Origin: Streptomyces lucensis JCM 4490
GTDB lineage: Bacteria > Actinomycetota > Actinomycetes > Streptomycetales > Streptomycetaceae
DNA: 64,000 nucleotides
Assembly (NCBI RefSeq): GCF_014650035.1
Contig: NZ_BMUE01000020.1
Coordinates: 45,929-109,928, forward strand
Direction of reading: 5' to 3'
Shown: one piece after another, positions 22,570 through 31,255 of the stretch
Layout: each line of letters opens with the position of its first letter
Numbering within the stretch: the first letter of the stretch is position 1
The notes under the pieces: generated by a model
Databases searched by the model: none
Seen by the model: only the letters and a program-made list of their open reading frames with translations
What the model was told of the DNA's origin: nothing
Translations under genes and position numbers: made by a program

Positions 22570-23073
22570 GTGCCGCGTGTCGAAGTCGTCCAGCTCCTGG
22601 TCTCCCCGGTGCACCGGCTCGCGGGACGGCCGGGCGACGGCCTGCCCGAGCTGCCCGGCGGCGAACTGGTGACGACGGCCGAGGTCCGTGCGGGACTGGG
22701 CATCGTCGGGGACCGGTACTTCAACCACCCGGCGCACCGCAACGCGTCCCTCACCCTCATGGCGGCCGAACGGATACCGCGGCAGGGCCCCGGCGAGGCG
22801 GATCTGCTGCGCACCCGGCGCAACGTCCTGCTGCGCGGGATCGACATCGACACCTACGTCGGCGCGACCGTGTTCCTCGACTGCGGCACCGGGCCCGTCG
22901 AACTGGCGGTGCGCGGCGCGGCCCGTCCCTGCGCCTGGATGGACACCACGCTCGGGCCCGGCGCCCGGCGCGCACTGCGCGGCGGCGGGGGAGTGCGCTG
23001 CAGGCCGCTGAACGACGGCGTCCTCGCCGTGGGCCCGGCCGAGTTCGGGGTGCTGGAGCCGGGGCCGGCATGA
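22570..23073 (+). CDS. MOSC domain protein
   Basis: 167-residue single-domain protein, GTG start. Features of the MOSC beta-barrel are VVQLLVSPVHRLAGRP at the start, GLGIVGDRYFNHPAHRN, RTRRNVLLRGIDI, and RPCAWMDTTLGPGARRALRGGGGVRCRPLNDGVL with the conserved cysteine. MOSC domains handle sulfur carried by molybdenum cofactor or by small acceptors. This short stand-alone form is common in Streptomyces, with an unassigned substrate. It is 33 bp after a strong terminator, so it has its own promoter. Confidence 0.8.
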   Translation: MPRVEVVQLLVSPVHRLAGRPGDGLPELPGGELVTTAEVRAGLGIVGDRYFNHPAHRNASLTLMAAERIPRQGPGEADLLRTRRNVLLRGIDIDTYVGATVFLDCGTGPVELAVRGAARPCAWMDTTLGPGARRALRGGGGVRCRPLNDGVLAVGPAEFGVLEPGPA

Positions 23074-23143
23074 GGCCACGGCACACGGCGGATGAGTACG
23101 GCTACTCAGGTGCCGCCCGGCACGGATCATGCAGGTTGAGGGC

Positions 23144-23797
23144 ATGACAACGCCTTCACCGACGACCCGTCCGCACCACCCCCACTTCGTGTCGCGGCCC
23201 GCGCCCCGACGGCCGCGCCGGGCATGGGTGGCCGGGTTCGTCGCGCTGCTCGTCGTGGTGGCCGCGGCGGCGGCCGCCCGGTGGACCCGCGAGGAGGACG
23301 CGGACCCGCTGGCGGGCCGCCCCCGGGTCACCGACACCCGCGCCGGTCTCACCTACGGCGTCCCGGAGGGCTGGCGGCACGACCCGGTGAAGGACAAGGG
23401 GCTCATCGACGCGTTCACCTCGCAGATCACCAGCCGGACCCACGGCGCTTCCACCACGTCGGGCGGCACCGTGGTCGCGGGCCCCGCGGGCCGGCCCGTG
23501 CCCCGCGCCGACCTGCGCCGCACGACGGAGTCGGCCGCCCGCTCCAACGCCGGGTTCTTCTTCCCCGACCGGCCCGCCACCCTGGAGGAGTCGCGCGCCA
23601 CCCTCGTGGACGGCCGGCCCGCGCACACGGCGGTCCTGCGGGTCCCGGGCGACGACGGCGGCGCCCGACTGGAGATGACCCTGGTGAACGTCGACGGCGG
23701 GCACACCTCCTTCCTGCTCGGCCTCGTCTCCGGCGAGCCGGACGCGGCGCTCACCGCGGACCTCCACGACGTCGTCGCCAGTACCGCAGTCGCCTGA
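23144..23797 (+). CDS. Membrane-anchored extracytoplasmic protein of unknown function
   Basis: 217 residues. A proline- and arginine-rich cytoplasmic N-terminus is followed by one transmembrane helix (WVAGFVALLVVVAAAAAARW, residues about 28-48). The outer domain has the segment RAGLTYGVPEGWRHDP and a predicted alpha/beta fold, ending DVVASTAVA. There are no catalytic motifs or cysteines. The ATG at 23144 has GAGG just upstream. It is convergent with the FUSC gene. Function is unknown. Confidence 0.7.
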   Translation: MTTPSPTTRPHHPHFVSRPAPRRPRRAWVAGFVALLVVVAAAAAARWTREEDADPLAGRPRVTDTRAGLTYGVPEGWRHDPVKDKGLIDAFTSQITSRTHGASTTSGGTVVAGPAGRPVPRADLRRTTESAARSNAGFFFPDRPATLEESRATLVDGRPAHTAVLRVPGDDGGARLEMTLVNVDGGHTSFLLGLVSGEPDAALTADLHDVVASTAVA

Positions 23798-23807
23798 CCG
23801 TGCGCGG

Positions 23808-24938
23808 TCAGGTCCCCGGGGCGATCAGCCGGCCGGCCAGCCGGTTGGCCTGCGCGAGCAGCGCGCCGTAGGTGGCGACCTCGTCGGGGTCGTCCGTCGT
23901 GGAGCGGGCCAGTTCCCGGCGCAGGTCCCGCAGCGTGTCGCGCAGCTCCGCCACTGCCTCGCGCAGTTCGTCGTCGCACGCGTCGCCGAACCGGCTGTGA
24001 CTGTAGAGCCGCAGCGCGCGGGCGGTCTGGCAGAGGAACCGCGCGTACCGGCGCGCGAGTTCCAGGTGCGGACGCGGAGCCGGGCGGTCCTCGGCCGCGG
24101 CCTCCAGCACCGTCCGGGTCACACCTGCGGTGTGCACGGCCGCGTAGTCCAGGACCACGACGGCGTCGTCGTACTCCTTGCCCGGCGGCGGCAGGGCGTC
24201 GCGCCGGCGCCGCGGGTTCGCGCGCAGGCTCTCCCGGCTCCACTCGACCGCCGAGTGCGCCTGCTCCACCAGCCGGTGCAGCCGCACGGCCCGGTCGTGC
24301 CAGGCCGCGGCCTCCTCGGCGTCCCAGCGTCCCTCGGCCAGCCCGTCCGCCACGTCCCGCAGGATGTCGTGGGCCTCCTCGGCCGCGTCCCGCAGCACGG
24401 CCCGGCTGTCGCGCAGATACAGCGGCGGCCGGACCAGCGCGTTGACGGCGATACCGACCACCGCTCCGAACAGCGCCTCGGCGAGCCGGGCCGTGGAGGT
24501 GGCGGCGCTGACGGGCCCGTTGGTCAGGACGAACAGCGCGCCGGTGGCCGCGTAGACGCCCTGGCTGCCCAGGCGTCCCCACCGGCCGAGCAGCACCGCG
24601 AGGGGCAGCACCACCGCCATCGCGACGACCGTGTCGTGCAGCAGCATCCCGACCGCGGTGGCGACGACCGTGCCCGCCGCGATGGCCGCCAGCTGCTGCA
24701 GGCCGTGCGCGATCGACCGGTACACGGTCGACTCCACCAGCACCACCGCCACCCAGGGCGCGACGAACGCCACCGGGGCGTGCAGCCACCAGCCCGCCAC
24801 CGCCCAGGCGATCCACGCGGCCATCGCCGCCTTCACCGCCTGGACGGCCAGATCGCGTTCCCGGCCCGGCTCCGCCCAGGCCCGGCGCAGTCCGCGCGCC
24901 GCGGCCGTCAGATCGCTCCACACCTTCTGCCATGTCAC
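23808..24938 (-). CDS. FUSC-family / aromatic acid exporter-like membrane protein
   Basis: About 376 residues. Six hydrophobic helices fill residues 35-185 (AVQAVKAAMAAWIAWAVAGWWL ... FGAVVGIAVNALVRPPLYL). A long charged helical cytoplasmic half follows (LRDAAEEAHDILRDVADGLAEGRWDAEEAAAW). This is the half-FUSC layout of ArAE-type exporters (AaeB/YccS-like). The GTG at 24938 (VTWQKVWSDLT) is chosen by comparison with typical family starts; an ATG at 24986 would add 16 residues. Substrate unknown; weak-acid efflux is the family inference. Confidence 0.8.
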   Translation of the reverse strand: MTWQKVWSDLTAAARGLRRAWAEPGRERDLAVQAVKAAMAAWIAWAVAGWWLHAPVAFVAPWVAVVLVESTVYRSIAHGLQQLAAIAAGTVVATAVGMLLHDTVVAMAVVLPLAVLLGRWGRLGSQGVYAATGALFVLTNGPVSAATSTARLAEALFGAVVGIAVNALVRPPLYLRDSRAVLRDAAEEAHDILRDVADGLAEGRWDAEEAAAWHDRAVRLHRLVEQAHSAVEWSRESLRANPRRRRDALPPPGKEYDDAVVVLDYAAVHTAGVTRTVLEAAAEDRPAPRPHLELARRYARFLCQTARALRLYSHSRFGDACDDELREAVAELRDTLRDLRRELARSTTDDPDEVATYGALLAQANRLAGRLIAPGT

Positions 24939-25134
24939 TCGTATCCCACGCACGCCGATCCGGGTGCCACCCAGGCCGGCACCCATGCCGCCCGGCGCCC
25001 ACCCGCGGCCGGCCGCCTCAGGCCGGTGAACGCCTGGTCCGCGCAGTCACGCCGGCGCCGCGACGCCCGGCACGCGCTCCCGCCGCACCGGCCGAAAGCC
25101 CGGGCGATCCCGGCGCGGGGGCGCGGCTGCGCCG

Positions 25135-26310
25135 TCACGGAGGCACCGCGCGCAGCGCGCACAGCACCGACCAGACGACCGAGACGAGGGGGACGGCCAC
25201 CACCGCGCCGATCACCCCCGCGACGATGCTGCCCGCGATGACCGACACCGCGACGACGAGCGGGTGCAGCCGTACCGCCCAGCTCAGCACCAGCGGGTGC
25301 AGCACGTGACCTTCCAGCTGGCCGATCACGACGATGAGCACCAGCACGGCCAGGGCCGTGAGCGGTCCGCGCCCGGCGAGCGCCACGATCGTGGCCACGC
25401 CGAGCGCGACCGGCGATCCCACCAGCGGCACGAACGCGGCGAAGAACTCCAGCAGGGTCAGCGGCAGCGCGAGTGGCACCCGCAGCACCAGCAGGGCGAC
25501 GCCGACCAGCACGGCGTTGGTGGCGGCCACGATGATGATGCCCCGCGTGTATCCGGCGAAGGTGCGCCAGGCCGCCCGGCCCGCCCTGTCCCACGGCTCG
25601 CGCGCACCGCTCGGCAGCAACTGGTCGCGCGCCCACGTCCACAGGCGCTCGCCGGAGTGGAGGAAGAACACCGAGGCGAACAGCGCGAGCACGACACCCG
25701 TCACCAGCTCGACCACCCGGCCGAACTCGCTGACCGCGCTGCTGAGCAGCGCCGACCGGTGCGCGGAGACATAGCGCGTCACCTGGTCCTGGAGAGCGTT
25801 GAGCCTGCCGGGACCGAGCCGGAACGGCGGCCTGCGCAGCCACTCCTCGATACGGTGCACACCGCCGCGGAAGTCGCCCAGCAACCGGTCCCACTCGCCC
25901 GCCACCGCGTTGCCCACCAGGGCGAGCAGGCCCATCATCAGCAGCACGCTGCCCACGAGCGCGACGGCGACGCACAGCGGCCGCGGCAGCAGCCGGGCGA
26001 GCCAGTCGGTGACCGGCCGCAGGACGGACGTGATGACGAGCGCCAGGAACAGGGCCACGGCGATGAGCTGGAAGCTGCCGAGGACGAAGAAGACGCCGTA
26101 GACGGCGATGCCGACGAGGATCAGCCGCCAGGCGTAGGCCGCGGCGACCCGCAGCCACGGCACCGTCGCCTCGGCCGGCGACGTCCGCGGCCCGGAGCCC
26201 GGCGGGGCCGCGAGCCGCACGGAGTGCGCGGGCCGGCTGCCCAGCACCGCACGCCCCGCCCGGCGTCCGCCTCCCGGTGCGGCCGCCCGCCGACGCGCAT
26301 CGCCCACCAC
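25135..26310 (-). CDS. AI-2E family (PerM-type) transporter
   Basis: 391 residues with a disordered basic N-terminus of about 50 residues, then about eight membrane helices. Family features include LVITSVLRPVTDWLARLLPRPLC, the periplasmic helical stretch and the re-entrant-like segment FAAFVPLVGSPVALGVATIVALAGRGPLTAL. GQLEGHVLHPLVLSWAVRLHPLVV is the best signature of the AI-2E/PerM family. Members include AI-2 exporters and Na+/H+ antiporters, so the substrate cannot be fixed. Confidence 0.88.
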   Translation of the reverse strand: MVGDARRRAAAPGGGRRAGRAVLGSRPAHSVRLAAPPGSGPRTSPAEATVPWLRVAAAYAWRLILVGIAVYGVFFVLGSFQLIAVALFLALVITSVLRPVTDWLARLLPRPLCVAVALVGSVLLMMGLLALVGNAVAGEWDRLLGDFRGGVHRIEEWLRRPPFRLGPGRLNALQDQVTRYVSAHRSALLSSAVSEFGRVVELVTGVVLALFASVFFLHSGERLWTWARDQLLPSGAREPWDRAGRAAWRTFAGYTRGIIIVAATNAVLVGVALLVLRVPLALPLTLLEFFAAFVPLVGSPVALGVATIVALAGRGPLTALAVLVLIVVIGQLEGHVLHPLVLSWAVRLHPLVVAVSVIAGSIVAGVIGAVVAVPLVSVVWSVLCALRAVPP

Positions 26311-26456
26311 TGCTCCCGCCTGCTCTCCGTCCCGGTCGCTGACGGTCGGTCACATCGAGAGAACCGTAAGCGCACGGCGGGGCGGGGGCCAGCCGGGCGC
26401 GCCCGTGCGCGGGTCAAGGCCGCTCGCCCACCACGCCGGGTGGGCGGTTCCCTCCC

Positions 26457-26490
26457 GGGCCGGGAGACCCGGGCCGGGAGACCCGGGCCG
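26457..26490. repeat. 14-bp tandem repeat, about 2.4 copies
   Basis: GGGCCGGGAGACCC occurs at 26457-26470 and 26471-26484, with a third partial unit to 26490, immediately downstream of the DUF2267 gene stop. It may act as a terminator or be simple-repeat expansion. Confidence 0.6.
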
Positions 26491-26497
26491 GTCCGGC

Positions 26498-26920
26498 TCA
26501 CTCGGTGGTCTCGGACGCCCGGCCCGCCGGCAGCAGCTCGCGGATGTCCGCAGGCAGCGCGCCGGCCATCCGCTCCAGCAGTTCCGGCGCGAGGGCGGCG
26601 TCGAGCACCTCCAGCACGGCCGCGGCCTCCCGCAGCGCGGTGTCCTCGTCGGTGCCCGCCCGGTCGGCGATGCGTCCGGCGAAGACGGTCAGCCCGAACC
26701 GCTCGCCCGCGGTGCCGGAGTCGGCCGGGGACGCGTCGGCGGCCTCCCGCATCGCCGACGCCATGCCGGGCGGCAGCTGCGCGGCCACATGCCGGGCCAG
26801 CCCGGACGGCAGCCGTTCCGACAGGGTGCTCACGACCGCGTGCGCGGCCCGCTCGGCGGAACCCCGGTCGGGCAGGTGGGCGAGCGCCTGCACCTTTCCG
26901 ATCATCTCGTCGTGATGCAT
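26498..26920 (-). CDS. DUF2267 family protein
   Basis: 140-residue all-helical acidic protein starting MHHDEMIGKVQALAHLPDRGSAERAAHAVVSTLSERLPSG. It contains the DUF2267 pattern LPxGLARHVAAQLPPGM and ends with a second helical half (DEDTALREAAAVLEVLDAAL...LPADIRELLP). The family is found in stress-related loci; its function is unknown. It lies 59 bp downstream of the DUF1360 gene on the same strand and may be co-transcribed with it. Confidence 0.8.
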   Translation of the reverse strand: MHHDEMIGKVQALAHLPDRGSAERAAHAVVSTLSERLPSGLARHVAAQLPPGMASAMREAADASPADSGTAGERFGLTVFAGRIADRAGTDEDTALREAAAVLEVLDAALAPELLERMAGALPADIRELLPAGRASETTE

Positions 26921-26979
26921 CAGGCCCGTCCCTTCGTCCGCGAATCCCCCGGACGCGTACCTCCGGCGTCCGGCCGGGC

Positions 26980-27471
26980 TCAGCTCTTCGCCGACTGCTG
27001 CGTCCACGTCCAGGCGTACTGCAGCCAGTCCGCGACGGTCACCGCACCGAACCCCGCGCAGACCAGCCGGGTGAGCCGGGGAGTCGCCGTGTAGGAGCAG
27101 ACCAGCGCCCCGGCAACCCAGGCGGAGGTGCAGAACGGGCAGGACAGCAGGTCGCCCACCGCCCGCCGGACCCCGCTGCCGCGCGGCTCGTCCACGACCT
27201 CGCTCGCCTCGCCCTCCTCCGTGCGGCGCGTGAAGGGCGCCCGGAGGAAACTCGTGATCCTGTCCCTGGTCAGCAGGCGCGACGCCTTGTACGTCGCCGT
27301 GCCCAGCAGCGCCACGTCCCACGGCGGCACCTCCTGCGGCAGGCGCACGCCCCGGTACCGGGCCAGCGCCGCGAAGGCGCCGGCGCCCGCCAGGAACACG
27401 GAGGCGAGACCGGCGTAACCCGCCAGCGGGACCTCGCCGTGGTCGTCGTAGCGTGCGGCGTCCGACGTCAT
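26980..27471 (-). CDS. DUF1360 family membrane protein
   Basis: 163-residue protein with helices at residues about 18-38 and 110-140. The family motif LLGTATYKASRLLTRDRITSFLRAPFTRR is present, as is DLLSCPFCTSAWVAGALVC with a CPFC pair, which is characteristic of DUF1360. Bacillus homologues are spore-coat/forespore associated (YjcA-like); the role here is unknown. The ATG at 27471 fits the family N-terminus. Confidence 0.82.
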   Translation of the reverse strand: MTSDAARYDDHGEVPLAGYAGLASVFLAGAGAFAALARYRGVRLPQEVPPWDVALLGTATYKASRLLTRDRITSFLRAPFTRRTEEGEASEVVDEPRGSGVRRAVGDLLSCPFCTSAWVAGALVCSYTATPRLTRLVCAGFGAVTVADWLQYAWTWTQQSAKS

Positions 27472-27695
27472 GTGACCTCCCAGTCTCCCCGGTACGGTGC
27501 CCTGCGACGCACCCGCAGCCGAGTTCCCCGGGGAGGGGCGGCGACACGTCGTCGGCGTGCGGCCGGTGGAGCCCGGACGGGGCGGCGACGTGGGCGATGC
27601 CACATATGACCTGGTTCGCACTCCCTCCCGGCGGGCCGGGCACCGGACTACCGTTGCGCCGAGCCCCTTCCCCTCGTACCTCGGACGGCCCGGCT

Positions 27696-28223
27696 GTGCT
27701 CACTGATCTGTCCCCCCTCATCGCCGCGACGGCGCGCTGGCTCACGGTCGCCTACCCGCCGTCCGGCGGTGCCCTGGCCTCCGCCCTGTGCGAGGCGCAG
27801 GCCCGGCAGGCCGTGACCGTCGCCGCGTGGCTGCGGTACCCGACGGACATCGACGCCGGCCTGGTCGCCATGGCGGGCCCGGGGGGCGCCTCCCGCCTGG
27901 ACTGGGTCGCCGGAGCCGACCCGGCCGGCGACGAGCCCGCAGAGGAGTGGGCCTGGCGCAGCTGGGTCGACGAGGTAGTGGCGAGCTGGGCGGCCGGTCT
28001 GCTGGCCGACCCCGGCCTGGCCGCACGAGCCGTCGACGCGCTCGCCGAGGGGGAGCACGCCTGCGGCACTCCGGCCGAGTTCCGGCGGCTGCTCGACCCC
28101 GGCGACGGCGACCGGCGCGCCGCCGCCCTGCTGCGCCACCCCGACCTCCTCGCCTCCGTGGCCGCGCTCCACGGCGACCAGCTCCTCGACCGGCTCGGCC
28201 CGGGCCGCGCCCTCGCCGCCTGA
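27696..28223 (+). CDS. Hypothetical soluble protein
   Basis: 175-residue protein (GTG start) beginning VLTDLSPLIAATARWLTVAYPPSG, rich in alanine, tryptophan and aspartate, predicted mostly helical (WAWRSWVDEVVASWAAGLLAD, FRRLLDPGDGDRRAAALLRHP). No motif was recognised. Longer starts at 27597 or 27606 exist, but their codons look non-coding, so the GTG is preferred. It is followed by a tandem-repeat region. Confidence 0.55.
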   Translation: MLTDLSPLIAATARWLTVAYPPSGGALASALCEAQARQAVTVAAWLRYPTDIDAGLVAMAGPGGASRLDWVAGADPAGDEPAEEWAWRSWVDEVVASWAAGLLADPGLAARAVDALAEGEHACGTPAEFRRLLDPGDGDRRAAALLRHPDLLASVAALHGDQLLDRLGPGRALAA

Positions 28224-28255
28224 CGCCTCCCACGGGCGGGCGCGGGCGCCGGCGG

Positions 28256-28393
28256 GTACGCCTCTGCGGCCCCGGGGCGTACGCCTCGGCACCGGGGCAC
28301 CGTACGCCTCCGCGTCGGGGCACCGTACGCTCCGCGGCTCCGGCGCGTACACCTGCGAGGCTGCGGCACCGTACGCCTCCGCGGGGAGGGCCG
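28256..28393. repeat. 23-bp tandem repeat, six copies, core GTACGCCTC
   Basis: Units start at 28256, 28279, 28302, 28325, 28347 and 28371, spacing 23, 23, 23, 22 and 24 bp. Each begins GTACGCCTC or a close variant (GTACGCTCC, GTACACCTG), followed by a C/G-rich half often ending GGGGCACC. The array fills most of the 245-bp gap between the hypothetical gene and the iron-permease-like gene. No conserved hairpin or ORF explains it. Confidence 0.88.
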
Positions 28394-28468
28394 CCCGACG
28401 GGGGAGGCCACCGGATGCTCGCCCCGTCGGCCGACCGCGGACCCCGCACCGGCGGGTAGGCCTGGGCC

Positions 28469-28837
28469 ATGACCTTCAAGAATCCCGTGCAACGCGGCGG
28501 GGCGCGCCGCGGCCGGTTCGAGCAGTTCGCCGAGTACGCCTCGAACTTCACCAGCTCCCCGGTGTTCTTCGGGTTCTGCCTGTTCCTCGTCGGCTTCTTC
28601 GTCGCGGCCCACGCCGCTCACCTGCGCCTGGAACTGCTGCTGCTCGCGGGCGAGGCCATGACCGCGGTCACGCTGCTGCTCCTCGCGCTGCTGAAGAACG
28701 CCGAGATGCGCGCCGAGCACGCCATCCAGCGCAAGCTCGACGCGATTGCCGGGGCCCTGCTGGAAGCGCACCCGGACAGGACCGGCCGGGCGTTCGAGGA
28801 CCTGCGCAAGGCGATCCGGATGGAGGAAGAGACCTGA
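28469..28837 (+). CDS. Low-affinity iron permease family-like membrane protein
   Basis: 122 residues with two transmembrane helices (VFFGFCLFLVGFFVAAHAAH and LLLLAGEAMTAVTLLLLALL). The start includes FEQFAEYASNFTSSPVFFGF, the signature of the low-affinity iron permease family (PF04120). The second helix is followed by LLKNAEMRAEHAIQRKLDAI, also typical. Bacterial members are small two-helix proteins whose transport activity is not established. It lies 66 bp before hypX on the same strand but is probably not part of that operon. Confidence 0.78.
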   Translation: MTFKNPVQRGGARRGRFEQFAEYASNFTSSPVFFGFCLFLVGFFVAAHAAHLRLELLLLAGEAMTAVTLLLLALLKNAEMRAEHAIQRKLDAIAGALLEAHPDRTGRAFEDLRKAIRMEEET

Positions 28838-28903
28838 GCCGGGCGCGGGAAACGCCGTGGCGGTTCTTCACGGCACCCCCCGCAGGGACGAACATGCCGT
28901 GTC

Positions 28904-30619
28904 ATGGACATTCTGCTCGTCGCCAGCGCGTTCAACAGCCTCTCCCAACGCCTGTACGCCGAACTGTCGGACCACGGACACCGCGTGGACGTCGTACTCG
29001 CCTCGCAGGGCCCCGGCCCGGTCCGGGCGGCCGTACGCGAACTGCGGCCCGAACTGATCGTCGCGCCCATGCTCAAGACGGCCCTGCCCGAGGACGTGTG
29101 GCGGGAGCACACCTGCCTGATCGTGCACCCGGGGCCACCCGGCGACCGCGGGCCGTCCTCGCTGGACTGGGCCGTCGCCGAGCAGGCGCCGCGCTGGGGC
29201 GTCACCGTGCTGCAGGCCGAGGCGGCGATGGACGCGGGCCCGGTCTGGGCGGCCGAGCCCTTCGCCGTGCCGCCGGCCGGCAAGAGCGACCTCTACCGCA
29301 ACGAGGTCTCCGACGCCGCCGTGACCGCCGTCCACACGGCCGTACGACGCTACGCCGAGGGCTCCCACAAGCCCCTGCCGCAGACCCACGAGTCGGTCGA
29401 CGTGGTCTGGCGCGACGCCTTCCGGCAGGAGCGGCGGCGCATCGACTGGGAACGCGACGACACCGCGACGGTCCTGCGCAAACTGCGTGGCGCCGACTCC
29501 CAGCCCGGCGTCCTGGACGAACTCCTCGGCCGGGAGGTGTTCCTGCACGGCGGGCACCCCGAGGACCGGCTGCGCGGCCGTCCCGGCGAACTCCTCGCAC
29601 AGCGCGCGGGTGCCGTCTGCCGGGCCACCCGCGACGGCGCCGTCTGGATCCCGGAACTGCGCCCCCGCAGGAACTCCGGCGACCCCGCACCCTTCCGGCG
29701 CCCGGCCGCCTCCGTCCTCGCCGCCCTCGCGGGCGAGCACGCGCCACCCCTCCCGCAGGCCCCGGTCCCGTTCGAACTGCCCGCTGACCGGCGCACCTGG
29801 ACCGACATCCGCTATCGGCAGCACGGCGGGACCGGCTTCCTGGAGTTCTCCTTCCCCGGCGGCGCGATGAGCACCGAGCAGTGCCGCCGGCTGCTCGCCG
29901 CCTACGAGTACGCGCTCACCCGCCCCACCCGCGTCCTCGTCCTGGGCGGCGCCCGCGACTTCTTCTCCAACGGCATCCACCTGAACGTCATCGAGGCGGC
30001 CCCCGACCCGGCCCAGGAGTCGTGGGACAACCTCAACGCCATGGACGACCTCGTCGAGGCGGTGCTGCGCACCACCGACCGGCTGGTGGTGGCCGCGCTC
30101 GCCGGGAACGCGGCGGCCGGCGGCGCCATGCTCGCCCTCGCCGCCGACCAGGTCTGGTGCCGCACCGGCGCCGTCCTCAACCCGCACTACCGGCGTATGG
30201 GCCTGTACGGCTCGGAGTTCTGGACCTACAGCCTGCCGCGCCGTGCCGGTGCTCAGACCGCCGAACGGCTGACCGCCGAGGCCCTGCCGGTCAGCGCCGC
30301 GACCGCCGAGCGGATCGGGCTCGTGGACCGGCTCGTAGCGGCCGCGCCGGGGGACTTCGCCGCCGAGGCCGGGCGGCTGGCGACCGGCCTCGCCGCCGTT
30401 CCCGACCTGGACCGGCGGATCGCCGCCAAGGCGGCCGCCCGAGCGGCGGACGAACGGCAACGCCCCCTCGCCGACCACCGGCAGGCCGAACTCGCCCGCA
30501 TGCACGCCGTGTTCTTCGACCCCAAGGCCCCCTACCACGCCCTGCGCTCGGCCTTCGTCCGCAAGACACCGGCCGGCTCGCCCCGGCCCCTGGCCGCGCC
30601 CGCCGGAGACGTCCGTTGA
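28904..30619 (+). CDS. hypX: Hydrogenase maturation protein HypX/HoxX
   Basis: 571 residues, full length. The N-terminal half is a formyltransferase-like domain binding N10-formyl-tetrahydrofolate (VAPMLKTALPEDVW, LIVHPGPPGDRGPSSLDWAV). The C-terminal half is an enoyl-CoA hydratase/crotonase fold (RVLVLGGARDFFSNGIHLNVIEAA, AALAGNAAAGGAMLALAADQVW). HypX transfers the formyl group to CoA and decarbonylates it to make the active-site CO ligand of [NiFe]-hydrogenases under air. It is the first gene of a seven-gene plus-strand operon, and its stop overlaps the next start (TTGA). Its presence implies aerobic hydrogenase maturation. Confidence 0.93.
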   Translation: MDILLVASAFNSLSQRLYAELSDHGHRVDVVLASQGPGPVRAAVRELRPELIVAPMLKTALPEDVWREHTCLIVHPGPPGDRGPSSLDWAVAEQAPRWGVTVLQAEAAMDAGPVWAAEPFAVPPAGKSDLYRNEVSDAAVTAVHTAVRRYAEGSHKPLPQTHESVDVVWRDAFRQERRRIDWERDDTATVLRKLRGADSQPGVLDELLGREVFLHGGHPEDRLRGRPGELLAQRAGAVCRATRDGAVWIPELRPRRNSGDPAPFRRPAASVLAALAGEHAPPLPQAPVPFELPADRRTWTDIRYRQHGGTGFLEFSFPGGAMSTEQCRRLLAAYEYALTRPTRVLVLGGARDFFSNGIHLNVIEAAPDPAQESWDNLNAMDDLVEAVLRTTDRLVVAALAGNAAAGGAMLALAADQVWCRTGAVLNPHYRRMGLYGSEFWTYSLPRRAGAQTAERLTAEALPVSAATAERIGLVDRLVAAAPGDFAAEAGRLATGLAAVPDLDRRIAAKAAARAADERQRPLADHRQAELARMHAVFFDPKAPYHALRSAFVRKTPAGSPRPLAAPAGDVR

Positions 30620-31179
30620 CCCCGCGTCTGCTGGTGGCCGGCGTCGGCAACATCTTCCTCGCCGACGACGCCTTCGGCCCCGAGGTGATCCGCGCCCTGG
30701 AAGACCGCCCCCTGCCGCCCGGGGTACGCGTACGCGACTACGGAATCCGCGGCATGGACCTCGCCTACGACCTGCTGGACGGCTACCCCACCGCCGTCCT
30801 GGTCGACGCCGCGCCGCGCGGCCTGCCGCCCGGCACCCTGTCGCTGATCGAGGCCGAGCTCCCCGACGGCACCGTCGTGCCCGAGGCCCACGGCATGGAC
30901 CCGGCGAAAGTACTGGCCCTGGCCACGCACCTGGGCGACGAGCCCCTGCCCCGGGTGCTCGTCCTGGCCTGCGAACCCGCGGTGCTGCCCGGCGGCGACG
31001 ACCTCCTGCCCGGCCTGAGCGCACCGGTGCGCGAAGCCGTCGGCCGGGCCGTGGACGCGCTGCACGCGCTCGCCCCGGCCCTGCTCGCCGATCCCGCCGG
31101 CCCCGTGCCCCCGTTGGGCCGCCCGGTGGAATCCGGACCCCCGTCCACGGCTGCGCTGCCCGGCACGGCGCCCGGCTGA
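30616..31179 (+). CDS. [NiFe]-hydrogenase maturation endopeptidase
   Basis: 187-residue HybD/HyaD-type protease. Metal/substrate-binding features are VAGVGNIFLADDAFGPEVIRAL (Glu/Asp), DYGIRGMDLAYDLLDG and LVDAAPRG, with His in EAHGMDPAK. It removes the C-terminal peptide of the large subunit after nickel insertion. The matching cleavage site (DPCLPCGVH|MYMG) is present in HhyL of this window. The start is TTG, overlapping the hypX stop. A Pro-rich tail of about 25 residues is not part of the family fold. Confidence 0.88.
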   Translation: MTPRLLVAGVGNIFLADDAFGPEVIRALEDRPLPPGVRVRDYGIRGMDLAYDLLDGYPTAVLVDAAPRGLPPGTLSLIEAELPDGTVVPEAHGMDPAKVLALATHLGDEPLPRVLVLACEPAVLPGGDDLLPGLSAPVREAVGRAVDALHALAPALLADPAGPVPPLGRPVESGPPSTAALPGTAPG

Positions 31180-31255
31180 GCCGAAGATCGGTGGGACCCC
31201 GGGCCGCACGGGATGCGGCCCGGGGGCCACCGCCGCACCCCGAGGAGCTGCGCCC

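Noticed and set aside
24932..25241. Plus-strand ORFs in the gap between the FUSC and AI-2E genes
   Set aside because: They run antisense into both neighbours with Arg/Pro-rich low-complexity translations; only about 200 bp of true gap exists and nothing convincing is in it.
26457..26490. Additional DosR-like boxes (GGGCCGGGAGACCC twice)
   Set aside because: They match the loose pattern but lie head-to-tail without a gap, downstream of a minus-strand gene stop and away from any dormancy-type promoter. Treated as a simple tandem repeat and a reminder of chance matches at this base composition.
28256..28393. CRISPR array
   Set aside because: Units are contiguous with a 23-bp period and no variable spacers, and no cas genes are present.
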